64,000 nucleotides of DNA from Actinomadura cremea (GCF_014648495.1 NZ_BMRF01000012.1:62001-126000), one strand, 5' to 3'. Positions 17,947 through 26,639 are shown, numbered from the stretch's first letter. Translations and numbers: made by a program. The notes: generated by a model not told the origin, from the sequence alone.

Positions 17947-18291
17947 ATGGGGCTGGCAGGGAGGCGTCGCCCGGCGGGGGCGGACGGACGAACGCGCGCC
18001 GTGGGCACACGTCCGAAGGCGTCCGTCGCACGTTCGGGGTCCGTGCGGCTGGCGGCGGAGCTGGAGAGCGTCGCGGTCGGACGGCGGTGGCTGCGGGGGA
18101 GGCTCGAGGACGACGGCGTCGGCCGGTCGGCCATCGCCGACCTGCTCCAACGCACGGGGCGTGGTGCACGGCGCGTTCGTCGGGACGGCGATGTGCGTCC
18201 TGTTCATGACGCTCGCCCTCGCCGCGATGCTGGTCTAGCCGCCGTGGAGCAGGAGGTCCGGGAGAAGACGGAACCCAAACCGGACGGGTGA
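17947..18291 (+). CDS. Uncertain small ORF
   Basis: A 114-codon frame whose first two-thirds show G/C third positions and a plausible helix (SVRLAAELESVAVGRRWLRGRLEDDGVGRSAIADLLQ). GGGAG lies about 10 nt before the ATG. Midway the codon bias collapses while another frame becomes coding-like and ends in a hydrophobic tail (AFVGTAMCVLFMTLALAAMLV, stop at 18238). This could be two overlapping small genes, one frameshifted gene, or noise. No family recognised. Confidence 0.3.
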   Translation: MGLAGRRRPAGADGRTRAVGTRPKASVARSGSVRLAAELESVAVGRRWLRGRLEDDGVGRSAIADLLQRTGRGARRVRRDGDVRPVHDARPRRDAGLAAVEQEVREKTEPKPDG

Positions 18292-18319
18292 GGCCCGCGC
18301 CGTCACCGGCGCGGGCCTC
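18290..18319. terminator. Terminator of the 996-aa gene
   Basis: A 12-bp stem, GAGGCCCGCGCC and GGCGCGGGCCTC, with a 6-nt loop, 23 bp past the stop of the minus-strand gene. It is nearly identical to the hairpin at 21443-21473. Confidence 0.85.
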
Positions 18320-18341
18320 TGTCAGACGGTCGGTGCCGGGA

Positions 18342-21332
18342 TCACACCCGGACCGATGGGGAAGCGGGGGCCGAGCGGCCCTCGGGTCCCCGTTCCAACC
18401 GCTTGAGCTCCCCCGGTCCAGGGTCGGGCGCCGGGCCGGAACCGCCGGTGGCGGGCGGGCCTCCGGCGTTACCCGGGCTCGGCTGCACGCCCCCGCCCGA
18501 GGGACCGGCCGGGGCCGGGGCGCCACCGGACGGTGCTCCCCCGGCGGGCGGACCGGACGGGCCGCCGCCCCCGCCCTCGTTCAGCGTGTTGTCGTCTTCG
18601 AGGCGCGGCGTGCCGCCACGATCGGGGTCGATCGTGTTGTGCCCCCCGTCCTGGTTCCCGTAGCTCGGCTCCTCGTCGTCCCGCCAGCCCTCGTGGGGCA
18701 TACGCTCGCCCGGTCCGACGCCGATCTTCTCCTGGCCGTACATCCGCACACCGGACGGCGGCGGACCCGCGTCAGCGGGCTCCTCCGACGGAGCGGGCTC
18801 CCCCTCCGGTGCCGGCGCCACCGGCTTCGGGTCGCGGAGCAGCAGGTTCTGGTCGAGCCCCTTGCCCTCCATCCCGGCCTGGTACTGGTACAGCGCCGGG
18901 CTGTCGAACGGATTCGGCGGACCGGGCGACAGGTCGTCCTCCAGCCCCGGGTAGACGTAGAGCTGCCTGACGAGTTCGGCCAACTCATCGCTCAGTTCGC
19001 TGCCCTTGTACTTGTGGTCCCCGAAGTGCCAGGTGAACTCCGACCAGAAGTCGCTGTTCCGGTCGTTGTACTCGTCCAGGAACTCGCGGGCGGCGGCCGG
19101 GTCGGTGGCGAACTGCTCCGCCAGTTCCTTCGCCCTCTGGTCGCGCTCGTCGGCCAGCTGGAGACCGTAGTTCTGCGCGATGACCTGTGCGTTCATCGCC
19201 GACACGTCGAACGTGAAGGCGTAGCCGTCGGCCATCGGCCCCACCCTTCGGGGCATGACCCGCGGTTGCACCCTTTCGAGCCCGGGAAGTTGCAGGCCCG
19301 GTCTGGGGGACCATTCCCCCGGACCAAGGGTCCCCGCGCCCCCACCGGGGGTGTTGGCCGTCGACCCGCCGGGCGCCTTCGCTACGGGCGGAGCACCGTT
19401 TCCGTTGGCGGGCGGCGCCGGGGCGAGCGGACCCGCGGTACCGACGCCCGGGGCTCCGGGCACGATCGGGGCTCCGGGCACGATCGGGCGCACCGGCCCG
19501 GTCGGCACGGAAGGCCGTGGATCGGCCGCACCACCGGACGGCGCGGGCGCCACGGGCTTCGGCCCCGTGGACGGCCCCGGCCGCGTCGGCGGCGGGCTCC
19601 CGCCGTCGCCACCGTCACCACGCGGACCGGCCTGCCCGTTCCACCCGTACCCGGCGTCAGGCGCGGCGCCGGCCCGAGGAGAGGTTCCACCGCGCCCCGA
19701 GTCGAGGCTGGGCCAGGCACCCTGGCGACCGCCCCGACCCGGAACCGGCCCGGTGCGCGGAGCCGTCGCAGAGGTCCCACCAGCACGACCCGAATCGAGA
19801 CTCGGCCAGGCACCCTGACGACCGCCCCGACCCGGAACCGGCCCGCGACGGCCAGCGATCCCCGGAACAGCACCGCTTCCACCACGGCCCGAATCGAGAC
19901 TCGGCCAGGCACCCTGACGGCCACCCCGACCGGGGATCGGCCCGGTTCGGGGAGCGGCCGCGGGGGTTCCGCCGACCCGTCCGGACGGCTGCACGGACGG
20001 CTGTCCGGTGCGTCCGGTCGTCTCCGAGAGCGGGGTCCGGTCGCCCTCGCCCGTCCTCCACCCGGCGCTGCGCGCCCAGCCCTCGCGGTCGAGCTGGTCG
20101 GCGGCCAGCAGGGCGTTGGTCCGGGCGTCGCCAGCCATGACCAGGTCGGTGGCGAGGAGGCCGCGGGTCAGCGGATTGCGGGTGGTGGCGCGAGCGGCCT
20201 GAATCTGGTTCAGGCGGGCCTGCGTCGACTCGAGGTCCGCGCGGACCCCCTGCACATGGTTCCGGCGCTCCCGAAGGAGGTCGCTGTTGGCCGCGGCCAG
20301 GCGCCGGTAGGCGCGCTGGGTTCCCCAGCCCCGGTCACGGGCGCGCTCGACGGCCCGCGCGGCGCGTTCCGCCCGCCGTTCGGCCCGCCCCAGCACCTGG
20401 GCACGCCGCTCGCGCAGATACGCGTCAGCGAATTCCCCGACCGGCTGTACGAAGCGCAGGACGGGAACACCGTACGGGTTGATGGCATCGAGGCCGTCCG
20501 TGCTCACCGCCGCCCCCGTGTAGATGAACCGCTGGGCCAGCGGGTCGACACCCTCACCTGCGGCGGCGGTCGGCCCTCCCAGCATCCGCATCGCGCGCGG
20601 ACTCGACATGATCCAGGGTTCGGGCCTGAACGGCCCGCGCCTGACCTGCGTGTAGCGCTCGCGCCACCCGGAGGGGGTGCGTCGCTCGGAGGACGCGCGG
20701 TCCTCCCCTTCGTCGCCTCGTCCGGGCGGACGCCCCGCCGCCTGTTCGGAGGACTGGGGAAGGTCCCCTGGGGCGCCCTCAGGCCGCTCCAGGGGGCCGG
20801 ACGGAACCGGGGGCTCCGAGGGGTCTGAAGGGCCCGACGGCCCGGGAACGTCCGGGACCGCGTTCGGTCCGGGCCCGGCCGGGGAGTCCCCAGGACGGTC
20901 CGGTCCGCCGGGGGTACCGGCCGGGTTCGGCCCGTCCGCGTCGTTGGACTGAACCACCGGCCGGGTCGGCTCGGTAGACGGCGGGCGCGGCTCGTCGGAC
21001 GGCTCGGTCCGCCGCTCCGGCTGCGGATCGGCCTGCGGGCCGCTCCGCCGGGGCTGCTCGGGCGCCGTCGGCTGCGGCCGGAAGTCCTGCTGGAGCCGCT
21101 CGATCCGCTCTCGCAGCTGCCGCTGCTGCTGCTCGATGCGGTCGGTGAAGGAGTTCGTGGACGCGCGCGGGGACGGGTCGCCGGGCGACGCCGCGCGCGC
21201 GAACGGCGGGGGCTCGGGGCCCGCCGCCGCGTGCGCGGCGTCCGCCGCCAGCACGTCGTAGGCCAGAGCACCCAGGACGGCGAGGAAGAACCCGCCGACC
21301 AGGGTGAGACCCACTCGTATCGGACTGATCAT
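18342..21332 (-). CDS. Giant Pro/Gly-rich membrane-anchored protein A
   Basis: A 996-residue protein of no family I recognise. Residues about 7-30 form a signal anchor (VGLTLVGGFFLAVLGALAYDVLA) followed by AHAA. Then come a short coiled coil (DRIEQQQRQLRERIERLQQDF), a Pro-rich stretch, a charged helical region near 230-430, and a disordered block with three copies of GRGGRQGAWPSLDSGR. A helical domain follows near 700-800 (DPAAAREFLDEYNDRNSDFW, then YQYQAGMEGKGLDQNLLLRD), and an acidic Gly/Pro tail with DGGHNTIDPDRGG. The rest of the chain would be extracytoplasmic. Protein B, encoded next to it, shares anchor, C-terminal domain and tail. No clear ribosome site precedes the ATG. Confidence 0.8.
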   Translation of the reverse strand: MISPIRVGLTLVGGFFLAVLGALAYDVLAADAAHAAAGPEPPPFARAASPGDPSPRASTNSFTDRIEQQQRQLRERIERLQQDFRPQPTAPEQPRRSGPQADPQPERRTEPSDEPRPPSTEPTRPVVQSNDADGPNPAGTPGGPDRPGDSPAGPGPNAVPDVPGPSGPSDPSEPPVPSGPLERPEGAPGDLPQSSEQAAGRPPGRGDEGEDRASSERRTPSGWRERYTQVRRGPFRPEPWIMSSPRAMRMLGGPTAAAGEGVDPLAQRFIYTGAAVSTDGLDAINPYGVPVLRFVQPVGEFADAYLRERRAQVLGRAERRAERAARAVERARDRGWGTQRAYRRLAAANSDLLRERRNHVQGVRADLESTQARLNQIQAARATTRNPLTRGLLATDLVMAGDARTNALLAADQLDREGWARSAGWRTGEGDRTPLSETTGRTGQPSVQPSGRVGGTPAAAPRTGPIPGRGGRQGAWPSLDSGRGGSGAVPGIAGRRGPVPGRGGRQGAWPSLDSGRAGGTSATAPRTGPVPGRGGRQGAWPSLDSGRGGTSPRAGAAPDAGYGWNGQAGPRGDGGDGGSPPPTRPGPSTGPKPVAPAPSGGAADPRPSVPTGPVRPIVPGAPIVPGAPGVGTAGPLAPAPPANGNGAPPVAKAPGGSTANTPGGGAGTLGPGEWSPRPGLQLPGLERVQPRVMPRRVGPMADGYAFTFDVSAMNAQVIAQNYGLQLADERDQRAKELAEQFATDPAAAREFLDEYNDRNSDFWSEFTWHFGDHKYKGSELSDELAELVRQLYVYPGLEDDLSPGPPNPFDSPALYQYQAGMEGKGLDQNLLLRDPKPVAPAPEGEPAPSEEPADAGPPPSGVRMYGQEKIGVGPGERMPHEGWRDDEEPSYGNQDGGHNTIDPDRGGTPRLEDDNTLNEGGGGGPSGPPAGGAPSGGAPAPAGPSGGGVQPSPGNAGGPPATGGSGPAPDPGPGELKRLERGPEGRSAPASPSVRV
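19698..19952 (-). repeat. In-frame tandem repeat in protein A gene
   Basis: Three copies, spaced 93 and 99 bp, of a segment of about 55 bp encoding PGRGGRQGAWPSLDSGR. Unit ends vary while the core is nearly invariant, which points to recent duplication under coding constraint. Confidence 0.8.
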
Positions 21333-21343
21333 GCTCTATAGGC

Positions 21344-21424
21344 CACCCGTCCGGACGGGTGTCCGGCAACCCCCTGCAGCCCTCCGGACACCCTCCGGAC
21401 ACTTCCCGGACACCCTTCGGACGT
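21344..21424 (-). repeat. Leader element A: palindrome plus phased CCGGACAC repeats
   Basis: Just 12 bp before the gene A start lies the palindrome CACCCGTCCGGACGGGTG (21344-21361). It overlaps an inverted repeat GGGTGTCCGG/CCGGACACCC (21357-21366, 21384-21393). CCGGACAC-type units then recur at 21384, 21395, 21406 and 21417, exactly 11 bp apart. Confidence 0.8.
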
Positions 21425-21442
21425 GTCCAGGCCGTGAACGCG

Positions 21443-21473
21443 CGAGGCCCGCGCCGGGTCGGCGCGGGCCTCG
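21443..21473. terminator. Terminator of the 1097-aa gene
   Basis: Arms CGAGGCCCGCGCC (21443-21455) and GGCGCGGGCCTCG (21461-21473) with a 5-nt loop, 13 bp past the stop of gene B. The stem is the same as that ending gene A. Confidence 0.85.
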
Positions 21474-21486
21474 GTCTTGCGGAGGG

Positions 21487-24400
21487 TCAGGCCTTGATGG
21501 ACGGATCGTCGTGCTTGTTCATCGACCGTGCAGGGTCGGAATTCGCGTTCCCCTGCGGGTTCGCGGGCGCGGGTGCCGGCGCGCTACCACCGCCCTGCCC
21601 CGGTGCCCCACCGGAATGGCCCCCGTCGATGGTGTTGGACGACCCGCCCGAAGGCGGGCCACTCGGTGCGGGTGCGGGCGCACTGGGCGCCGGGGCGTCA
21701 CCGCCGCCATCACTCAGCCCGTGACCACCGTCGTGGTTGTCCGGGCGCTCGTTCGACGAGTTGTCCTCCTCGTCCTTCTCACGCCGGTACTCCCGGCCCT
21801 CTTCGATCATCTCCATGTTCTTCTCGTGCCTGCTCGGCCCGTCGTCGTCCTTCTCCTTCTCCCGCTCCGAGGACTGCGGTGCCGGGGCCGGTTCCTCGGC
21901 CGGGGCGGGTGCCCGGCGCGGCTCGTCGCGGAGCAGCAGGTCCAGGTTCTCGCCCTCCTCGCCCGCCTTGTAGCGGTAGAGCGCGTCGGTCGTACGGGTG
22001 TCGGCCCAGTTCTGCGGTGTCATCACACCGAACCTGGTCTTGCCGTCGTCCGGGGCGGGCGGCGTCGTCTGCTGCGGCGGCGGGGGATTCAGGACCGACT
22101 CCGCGAGCTCCCTCAACTCGGGGATGAAATAGCTGTCCAGGAACCGCTCGGGGTTGAGCCCGAGGAACTGGCCGAAGTCGCGCTTGCGGCGCTCGGCCCA
22201 GTTCAGGTCCTGGAACCGGTCGTACTCGTCCGCGAACCGGCGGGCGAACTCCGGGTCCTCGGCGATCTTCTTGGCCGCCCAGTTCAGGTTCTGGGCGAGC
22301 ATCCTGCCGTACAGCTCCTCCAGGCCCAGGGTGGCGACCTCGGCCGCGATGTTGCGCCCCCGCAGCGGTGACTTTCCCGTCACGCTGGGGACCTTGTCGG
22401 GCGTGAACGTCGGCGCCTGCACCTTCGGCTGCAACGGCTGCTGCGGAGGACGATCCGGCATGGGCTGTACCCGCTTGATGGGCGGTACCGTCTCGTCCCG
22501 CTCGGGGGCCGGTCCCGGCTTGGGGAGTCCGAGCGGCGGGCGGTCCCGGTCGGGTGCGGTGCCCGCACCGGGGGCCGTCGGGACGGGGGAACGTCCCGGA
22601 CCGGGCTGCGGCGGGGCGATCGGGTTCACGGGCCCCGTCGGCGCGGGCAGAGTGCGTACCGGTCCGCCGGTCACGGGCGCGGGCCGCGGCGCGTTCGGCG
22701 AACCCCCCGGACGCACCGGCCCGTCGCCGCCTCCGCGACCGTTCCCCGGCCTGGACGACGCCGGGTCCCCGCCGCCCGGACGGGTGTCCGACGGACGTCC
22801 GGTGCCCGGACGGGGGTCCGACGGGCGCGAGGTCTCGGACCGGCCACCGGACGAACGCGACGATCCGACCGGGGTGGGCGTCCGGGGGCGTTCCAGCACC
22901 CGTCCGGGCAGGTTCGGACTGGACGGCCGACGCGGATCGGTCCGCACCGGCGGCTGCTCCTGCGGCGTGGGCGTCCCGGGCATGGACGGCCCCGGACGGA
23001 CCGCCGGGAAGAGCGGAGGAACGCGGAACGGGTCGTCCTCGGGGTTCTCGCCGGGCTCGTCGGCCGGACCCTCGGGAGTCTCGGGCGGTCCGGGGTCCCC
23101 GGGCAGGATCGGGGCGTCAGGCTGCTCTGGGTCGCCCGGCAGACCGGGACCCTCCGGAGTCCTGGGAGTCTCGGGCGGCGCGGGGTCACCGGGCAGGTCC
23201 GGCTCGGGGTCGGCCGGCAGACCGGGACTCTCGGGAGTCCTCGGAGTCTCGGGCGGCGTGGGATCACCTGGCAGGTTCGGCGCCTCGGGCTGTCCGGGCG
23301 CGCCCGGACCGTCCGGGTCACCCGGCTGGCCGGGCGTGGCGGGGCCTCCTGGGGAGTCCGGCTGCATGGGCGGGTTCACCGGGTCGTCGCGCTGGGGAAC
23401 CTCGGGCCGCGGGAGGTCGCGCTGAGGAAACTCGGGCCGGGGATCCTCGGGCCGGGGGTCCTCAGGCCGGGGAGCGACCGGAGGATTCAGCGGGTTCGGC
23501 AGCCCGATCGGCTGCACATCCCAGAACCGGTTCGGCGAACTCTGGCCGCTCTGGTCGCCTTGCCCCTCTGTACCGCCCTGGCCGCCCTGGCCGCCCTGCC
23601 CTTCTGCATCGCCCTGGCCGCCTTGTCCCTCTGCACCGCCCTGGCCGCTGTTTCCGTCCTGCCCCTGCTGCCCTTCCTGGCCTTCCTGCTCGTTGCCGCT
23701 CTCCAGCTCCTCAAGGCCAGGCCAGAGTTTTCCCTCGATCTCCTTCGCCCCCGCCAAGCGATTCTCCGCCCTGGCCAGGAGGCGTTCCAGCCTGGCGACC
23801 TCCGCCGCATCGCCACGCTGCCTGGCCTCGTCCAGCTGCCCTCGAAGCAGCTCGACACGTTGCGCGATCATTTCTACTTCGCGCCGGTTGCCACCCGGTG
23901 TCTCGAGCCATGCGTTATAGGCCGAGTGACCTACCTCAAGGGATGCCTTGAGGTAGGTGTAAACGGTCTGCCACTTAGGGTCGAGAGCGGTGTTCAGGCC
24001 GCTTTTCTGGTTCTTGTCCCAGGTGCGCTCGAGCGTCTTCTCGACGGCCTTCTTCCAGACGTAGCCAGGAGCCTTCGGATCCTGGCTGGACGAGAGCCAC
24101 ATCATGAACCGAGTGTTCAAGTACCGGCCCCAGTCGCCCGGCCGCATCGGCTGCGGCGTCCTGGGCACCCGCGCGGGGAGGGCTCCGGGGCCACCCGGGC
24201 TCACCGGGGTGGACGGTCCGGGCCGCGGGGCCTGTCCGGTGCCGGGGGCGGACGGCACGCCGGGGGCGACCCCGGTCGGCGGGGTCGGGGTCGGCTCCGG
24301 TGTGGTCGGCTCCGGCTCCGGCTCCGGTGTCGGACGACGATCCGACGGCGCCCCGCGGACCCGGTCCGGTGGTGGAACGATCGGGGGCTGCGTCGGCCCG

Positions 24401-24780
24401 GTGTCGTCCGGCCGCTCCGACGACCGGCGCGTCCCGCCGCTCCTCCGGCTCTCCGGGTGCTGCTTCGGCGCGTCGGGCCGGGCCGCCGGCGCGGGCTGCC
24501 GCGGCCGCTCGTACTGCCCGCCGAAGCGCTTCTGCATCTCCTGGATCTGCCGCCGGACGTCCGTCCCGTCGAAGCCGGGCGCCTTCCCGGTGTCGGACGA
24601 GTCGCATCCCGTCAACCGGTTGTTGCCGGGGCCGTACGGCGGGCACCACTGCCACCGGGGTGCCGGGCCCTCCGCCGCGTGCGCGGGCGCGGCCGTCAAC
24701 GCGTCATAGGCGAGGCCGCCCGCGGTGGCGAAGAAGAGTCCCCCCACCAGGGTGAGAGCCGCTCGCATCGATTGCTTCAT
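21487..24780 (-). CDS. Giant Pro/Gly-rich membrane-anchored protein B
   Basis: A 1097-residue paralogue of protein A. It has a signal anchor at about 8-30 (ALTLVGGLFFATAGGLAYDAL, then AHAAEGP), two Cys residues nearby, and a helical domain near 225-370 (WGRYLNTRFMMWL, YVWKKAVEKTLERTWDKN, then a coiled coil RVELLRGQLDEARQRGDA). QGGQGD-type and PGDP.PPETPRTPE repeats follow. The conserved C-terminal domain (EDPEFARRFADEYDRF, YRYKAGEEGENLDLLLRDEP) is followed by a charged tail with SNTIDGGHSGG. The start ATG at 24780 is 12 bp from the leader element shared with gene A. An extracytoplasmic structural or wall-associated role is a guess. Confidence 0.8.
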   Translation of the reverse strand: MKQSMRAALTLVGGLFFATAGGLAYDALTAAPAHAAEGPAPRWQWCPPYGPGNNRLTGCDSSDTGKAPGFDGTDVRRQIQEMQKRFGGQYERPRQPAPAARPDAPKQHPESRRSGGTRRSSERPDDTGPTQPPIVPPPDRVRGAPSDRRPTPEPEPEPTTPEPTPTPPTGVAPGVPSAPGTGQAPRPGPSTPVSPGGPGALPARVPRTPQPMRPGDWGRYLNTRFMMWLSSSQDPKAPGYVWKKAVEKTLERTWDKNQKSGLNTALDPKWQTVYTYLKASLEVGHSAYNAWLETPGGNRREVEMIAQRVELLRGQLDEARQRGDAAEVARLERLLARAENRLAGAKEIEGKLWPGLEELESGNEQEGQEGQQGQDGNSGQGGAEGQGGQGDAEGQGGQGGQGGTEGQGDQSGQSSPNRFWDVQPIGLPNPLNPPVAPRPEDPRPEDPRPEFPQRDLPRPEVPQRDDPVNPPMQPDSPGGPATPGQPGDPDGPGAPGQPEAPNLPGDPTPPETPRTPESPGLPADPEPDLPGDPAPPETPRTPEGPGLPGDPEQPDAPILPGDPGPPETPEGPADEPGENPEDDPFRVPPLFPAVRPGPSMPGTPTPQEQPPVRTDPRRPSSPNLPGRVLERPRTPTPVGSSRSSGGRSETSRPSDPRPGTGRPSDTRPGGGDPASSRPGNGRGGGDGPVRPGGSPNAPRPAPVTGGPVRTLPAPTGPVNPIAPPQPGPGRSPVPTAPGAGTAPDRDRPPLGLPKPGPAPERDETVPPIKRVQPMPDRPPQQPLQPKVQAPTFTPDKVPSVTGKSPLRGRNIAAEVATLGLEELYGRMLAQNLNWAAKKIAEDPEFARRFADEYDRFQDLNWAERRKRDFGQFLGLNPERFLDSYFIPELRELAESVLNPPPPQQTTPPAPDDGKTRFGVMTPQNWADTRTTDALYRYKAGEEGENLDLLLRDEPRRAPAPAEEPAPAPQSSEREKEKDDDGPSRHEKNMEMIEEGREYRREKDEEDNSSNERPDNHDGGHGLSDGGGDAPAPSAPAPAPSGPPSGGSSNTIDGGHSGGAPGQGGGSAPAPAPANPQGNANSDPARSMNKHDDPSIKA
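22960..23680 (-). repeat. Low-complexity repeats in protein B gene
   Basis: In-frame repeats encode PxLPGDPxPPETPxTPE (about 23040-23290), PRPEDPRPEFPQRDLP (about 23385-23480) and Gly/Gln-rich QGGQGDAEG units (about 23540-23670). Confidence 0.75.
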
Positions 24781-25090
24781 GGCTTCGACCCCAGCCGTCC
24801 GGCGAGGTGTCCGGCAACGAATCGAGCACTCCGGACACCCCCGGCGGCACGATGTCACCCCACGCCGGTTCCCCGTTCACCGTCCCGTCACCTGGCGTCG
24901 ACCCGACCGGCACACAAACGGGGGATCCGCACGACTCCGGGGAGAGCCCCGGCCACACCCCAACGCCTTCGCACCCCACCCGGACGGCCTTGCCCGGACG
25001 CCGCCCGACCACCGGCCCACCGAACCGTCCCTGACCTGGCCGGACACCGCCGGACACCGCGCCGGACAGGCCGCATCCGGAAGAACTCGG
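24781..25090 (-). promoter_or_regulatory. Leader and promoter region of gene B
   Basis: 310 bp without a gene. Element B (24792-24840) starts 12 bp before the ATG and aligns with element A. It holds GGTGTCCGG (24806-24814) and CCGGACACC (24831-24839). A further cluster, CCGGACACCG at 25040 and 25050 and CCGGACAGG at 25062, lies near the upstream gene. No ORF or obvious -10 box is seen. Confidence 0.65.
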
Positions 25091-25720
25091 CTAGGCGGAG
25101 ACGGGGCCTGCGAGGAACGGGAAGTTCGTGAAGTCCTGGGTGAAGGGGACGCCGGTGATCTCGGCGGCGAGCGCGAACGTCCGGGCGAGCGTGTGCGGGT
25201 AGAGGCGCTCGAAGGCCCCCCTCCACTCGTCCCCCATGGGCTCGGTCGGAATGCCGAGCTTGCGCATCGCCTGATCGAGCCTGCCCGGATCGCTCCCCCA
25301 CCCGTTCTGCGGCAAGGGCGGGACGAACCCGGCGATCAACTCGCCGTCGACCGCGTACACGAAACGGTCCTCCGCGTGGTCGTGCCGGGAGACGGCGACC
25401 ATCTCGCACCCTCGCGAGAGGTCGGGCGCGTTCTCGGACAGGACGGCGGACCAGCCGCCCACTTCGACGGCCACGCTCCACCCGTTCGCCTGGACGATGC
25501 CGACATGGCCGCCCTCCGCTTCCATGGCGGGCTCGTCGCCGATGTTCCAGAGTTCCTCGAAGGCCACCTCCTCGCCCTGTTCGTCAGGTGAGGCGAAGCG
25601 ACGCAGGACGTCGGTCGGCGTCAGGTCGCGGAAGAACGCCACGCAGAAGATCTCGTCCAGCGCGTTCGCGGGGTGGTCCAGCCAGCGGTACGGGGCGAGG
25701 GGGTCGGCCATGCCGGTCAT
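25091..25720 (-). CDS. DUF6461-like protein 1
   Basis: A 209-residue cytoplasmic protein resembling actinobacterial DUF6461 proteins (recalled, not searched). Blocks: WLDHPANALDEIFCVAFFRDLTP, DVLRRFASPDE, GHVGIVQANGWSVAVEVGGWSAVL, MVAVSRHDHAEDRFVYAVDGELI, FALAAEITGVPFTQD. The paralogue at 27580 repeats every block. The ATG at 25720 overlaps the AlkD-like stop by 4 bases (ATGA), implying coupling; a second ATG at 25711 matches the paralogue's N-terminus MADPLAP and may be the true start. Function unknown. Confidence 0.8.
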   Translation of the reverse strand: MTGMADPLAPYRWLDHPANALDEIFCVAFFRDLTPTDVLRRFASPDEQGEEVAFEELWNIGDEPAMEAEGGHVGIVQANGWSVAVEVGGWSAVLSENAPDLSRGCEMVAVSRHDHAEDRFVYAVDGELIAGFVPPLPQNGWGSDPGRLDQAMRKLGIPTEPMGDEWRGAFERLYPHTLARTFALAAEITGVPFTQDFTNFPFLAGPVSA

Positions 25721-26382
25721 GACCGCCGGCGCACCATCTCGGCGATCCAGGTGGGGGCGTACGGGGACGTGCAGCCGGGGGAGGTCGGGTAGTCCTTGAG
25801 CACCTGCAGGCGCTCCCCGATGTCGAGAGCGCGGGCGCGGTGCTCGGCGTGCTCGATGCCGATCTGGGCCAGGCAGTCGTTCATCGCCCACTGGAGGCGG
25901 TCGGGGGCGTCCTTCATCTCCGCCTCGATGACGTCGAGCAGTCCCGCGAGGTCGAGGCCCTCGGGCTTCTTCGCCACGCGTTCGGTGGTCAGCGCCCATC
26001 CCGCACTCGCGACCACCGGATCCGGATCGGCGGTCCAGGCCAGGCGCAGCGCCTCGGAGTGCGGGCTCTTCTTGACCACGTAGTTCACGAGCCAGTCGTG
26101 CACCTTGGGCGTGCGCGCCTCGCGGATCATGACGTCCAGCTCGTCACGCTCGAACGCCTTCGGGCGGCAGACGAGGAGCGCCAGCAGTCTCGCCGCCGTG
26201 TCGCCGGTGCCCCAGAGCCCGCGCGCGAGTTCCTGCTGCGTCTTCAGCCGCTTCGCGACCGCGCGCAGCTTGCCGAGGTTCACACCGTGGTCGTCACCGT
26301 GCTTCTCGTTGACCTCGCGTGCCCTCGGGTCCTCGAGTTCGGCCAGCTCGGCCATGACCTCGGCCACCGTCGTCTCGGCCAT
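25717..26382 (-). CDS. AlkD-like DNA alkylation repair protein
   Basis: A 221-residue HEAT-like repeat protein of the AlkC/AlkD DNA glycosylase superfamily, whose members excise bulky or charged alkyl adducts such as N3/N7-alkylpurines. Visible helices are VAEVMAELAELEDPRAREVNEKHG, LRAVAKRLKTQQELARGLWGTGD, ARLLALLVCRPKAF, KVHDWLVNYVVKKSPHSEALR and DPVVASAGWALTTERV, in the usual order. The ATG at 26382 follows GGGGAGG. It is translationally coupled to a downstream DUF6461-like gene and divergent from a quinone reductase. Confidence 0.88.
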   Translation of the reverse strand: MAETTVAEVMAELAELEDPRAREVNEKHGDDHGVNLGKLRAVAKRLKTQQELARGLWGTGDTAARLLALLVCRPKAFERDELDVMIREARTPKVHDWLVNYVVKKSPHSEALRLAWTADPDPVVASAGWALTTERVAKKPEGLDLAGLLDVIEAEMKDAPDRLQWAMNDCLAQIGIEHAEHRARALDIGERLQVLKDYPTSPGCTSPYAPTWIAEMVRRRS

Positions 26383-26639
26383 CCCCAGCCTCCCCATCAG
26401 GTGCGCCACTCAGCCTACGACGGAAGCCGTCCTCCTGCCGTTCCCGACTGCCGAGCGGCCGTCGGAAGCGGCGTGCGTCCCCGCATGTCGAGGGCCGTAC
26501 GGCCCTGTAGCCTGCGGTGGCCGGGCGCGATCATGACCAAGGGCGGCGGTACAGCCCGTTCGGGCCCAGGCGAAGGCACGCCGATGCGCGGGGGCCAAGT
26601 CGCGGCGACCGCGGCACCTCGCGCCGGAGATCGGAGCGA

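Noticed and set aside
19698-19952. Possible CRISPR-like array
   Set aside because: Copies are in frame, encode a conserved peptide and have 93/99-bp periods without unique spacers of constant length.
21344-21424. Possible replication origin or iteron cluster
   Set aside because: Repeats are 8-10 bp and GC-rich, sit directly before a gene start, and no Rep or DnaA-box pattern is present.
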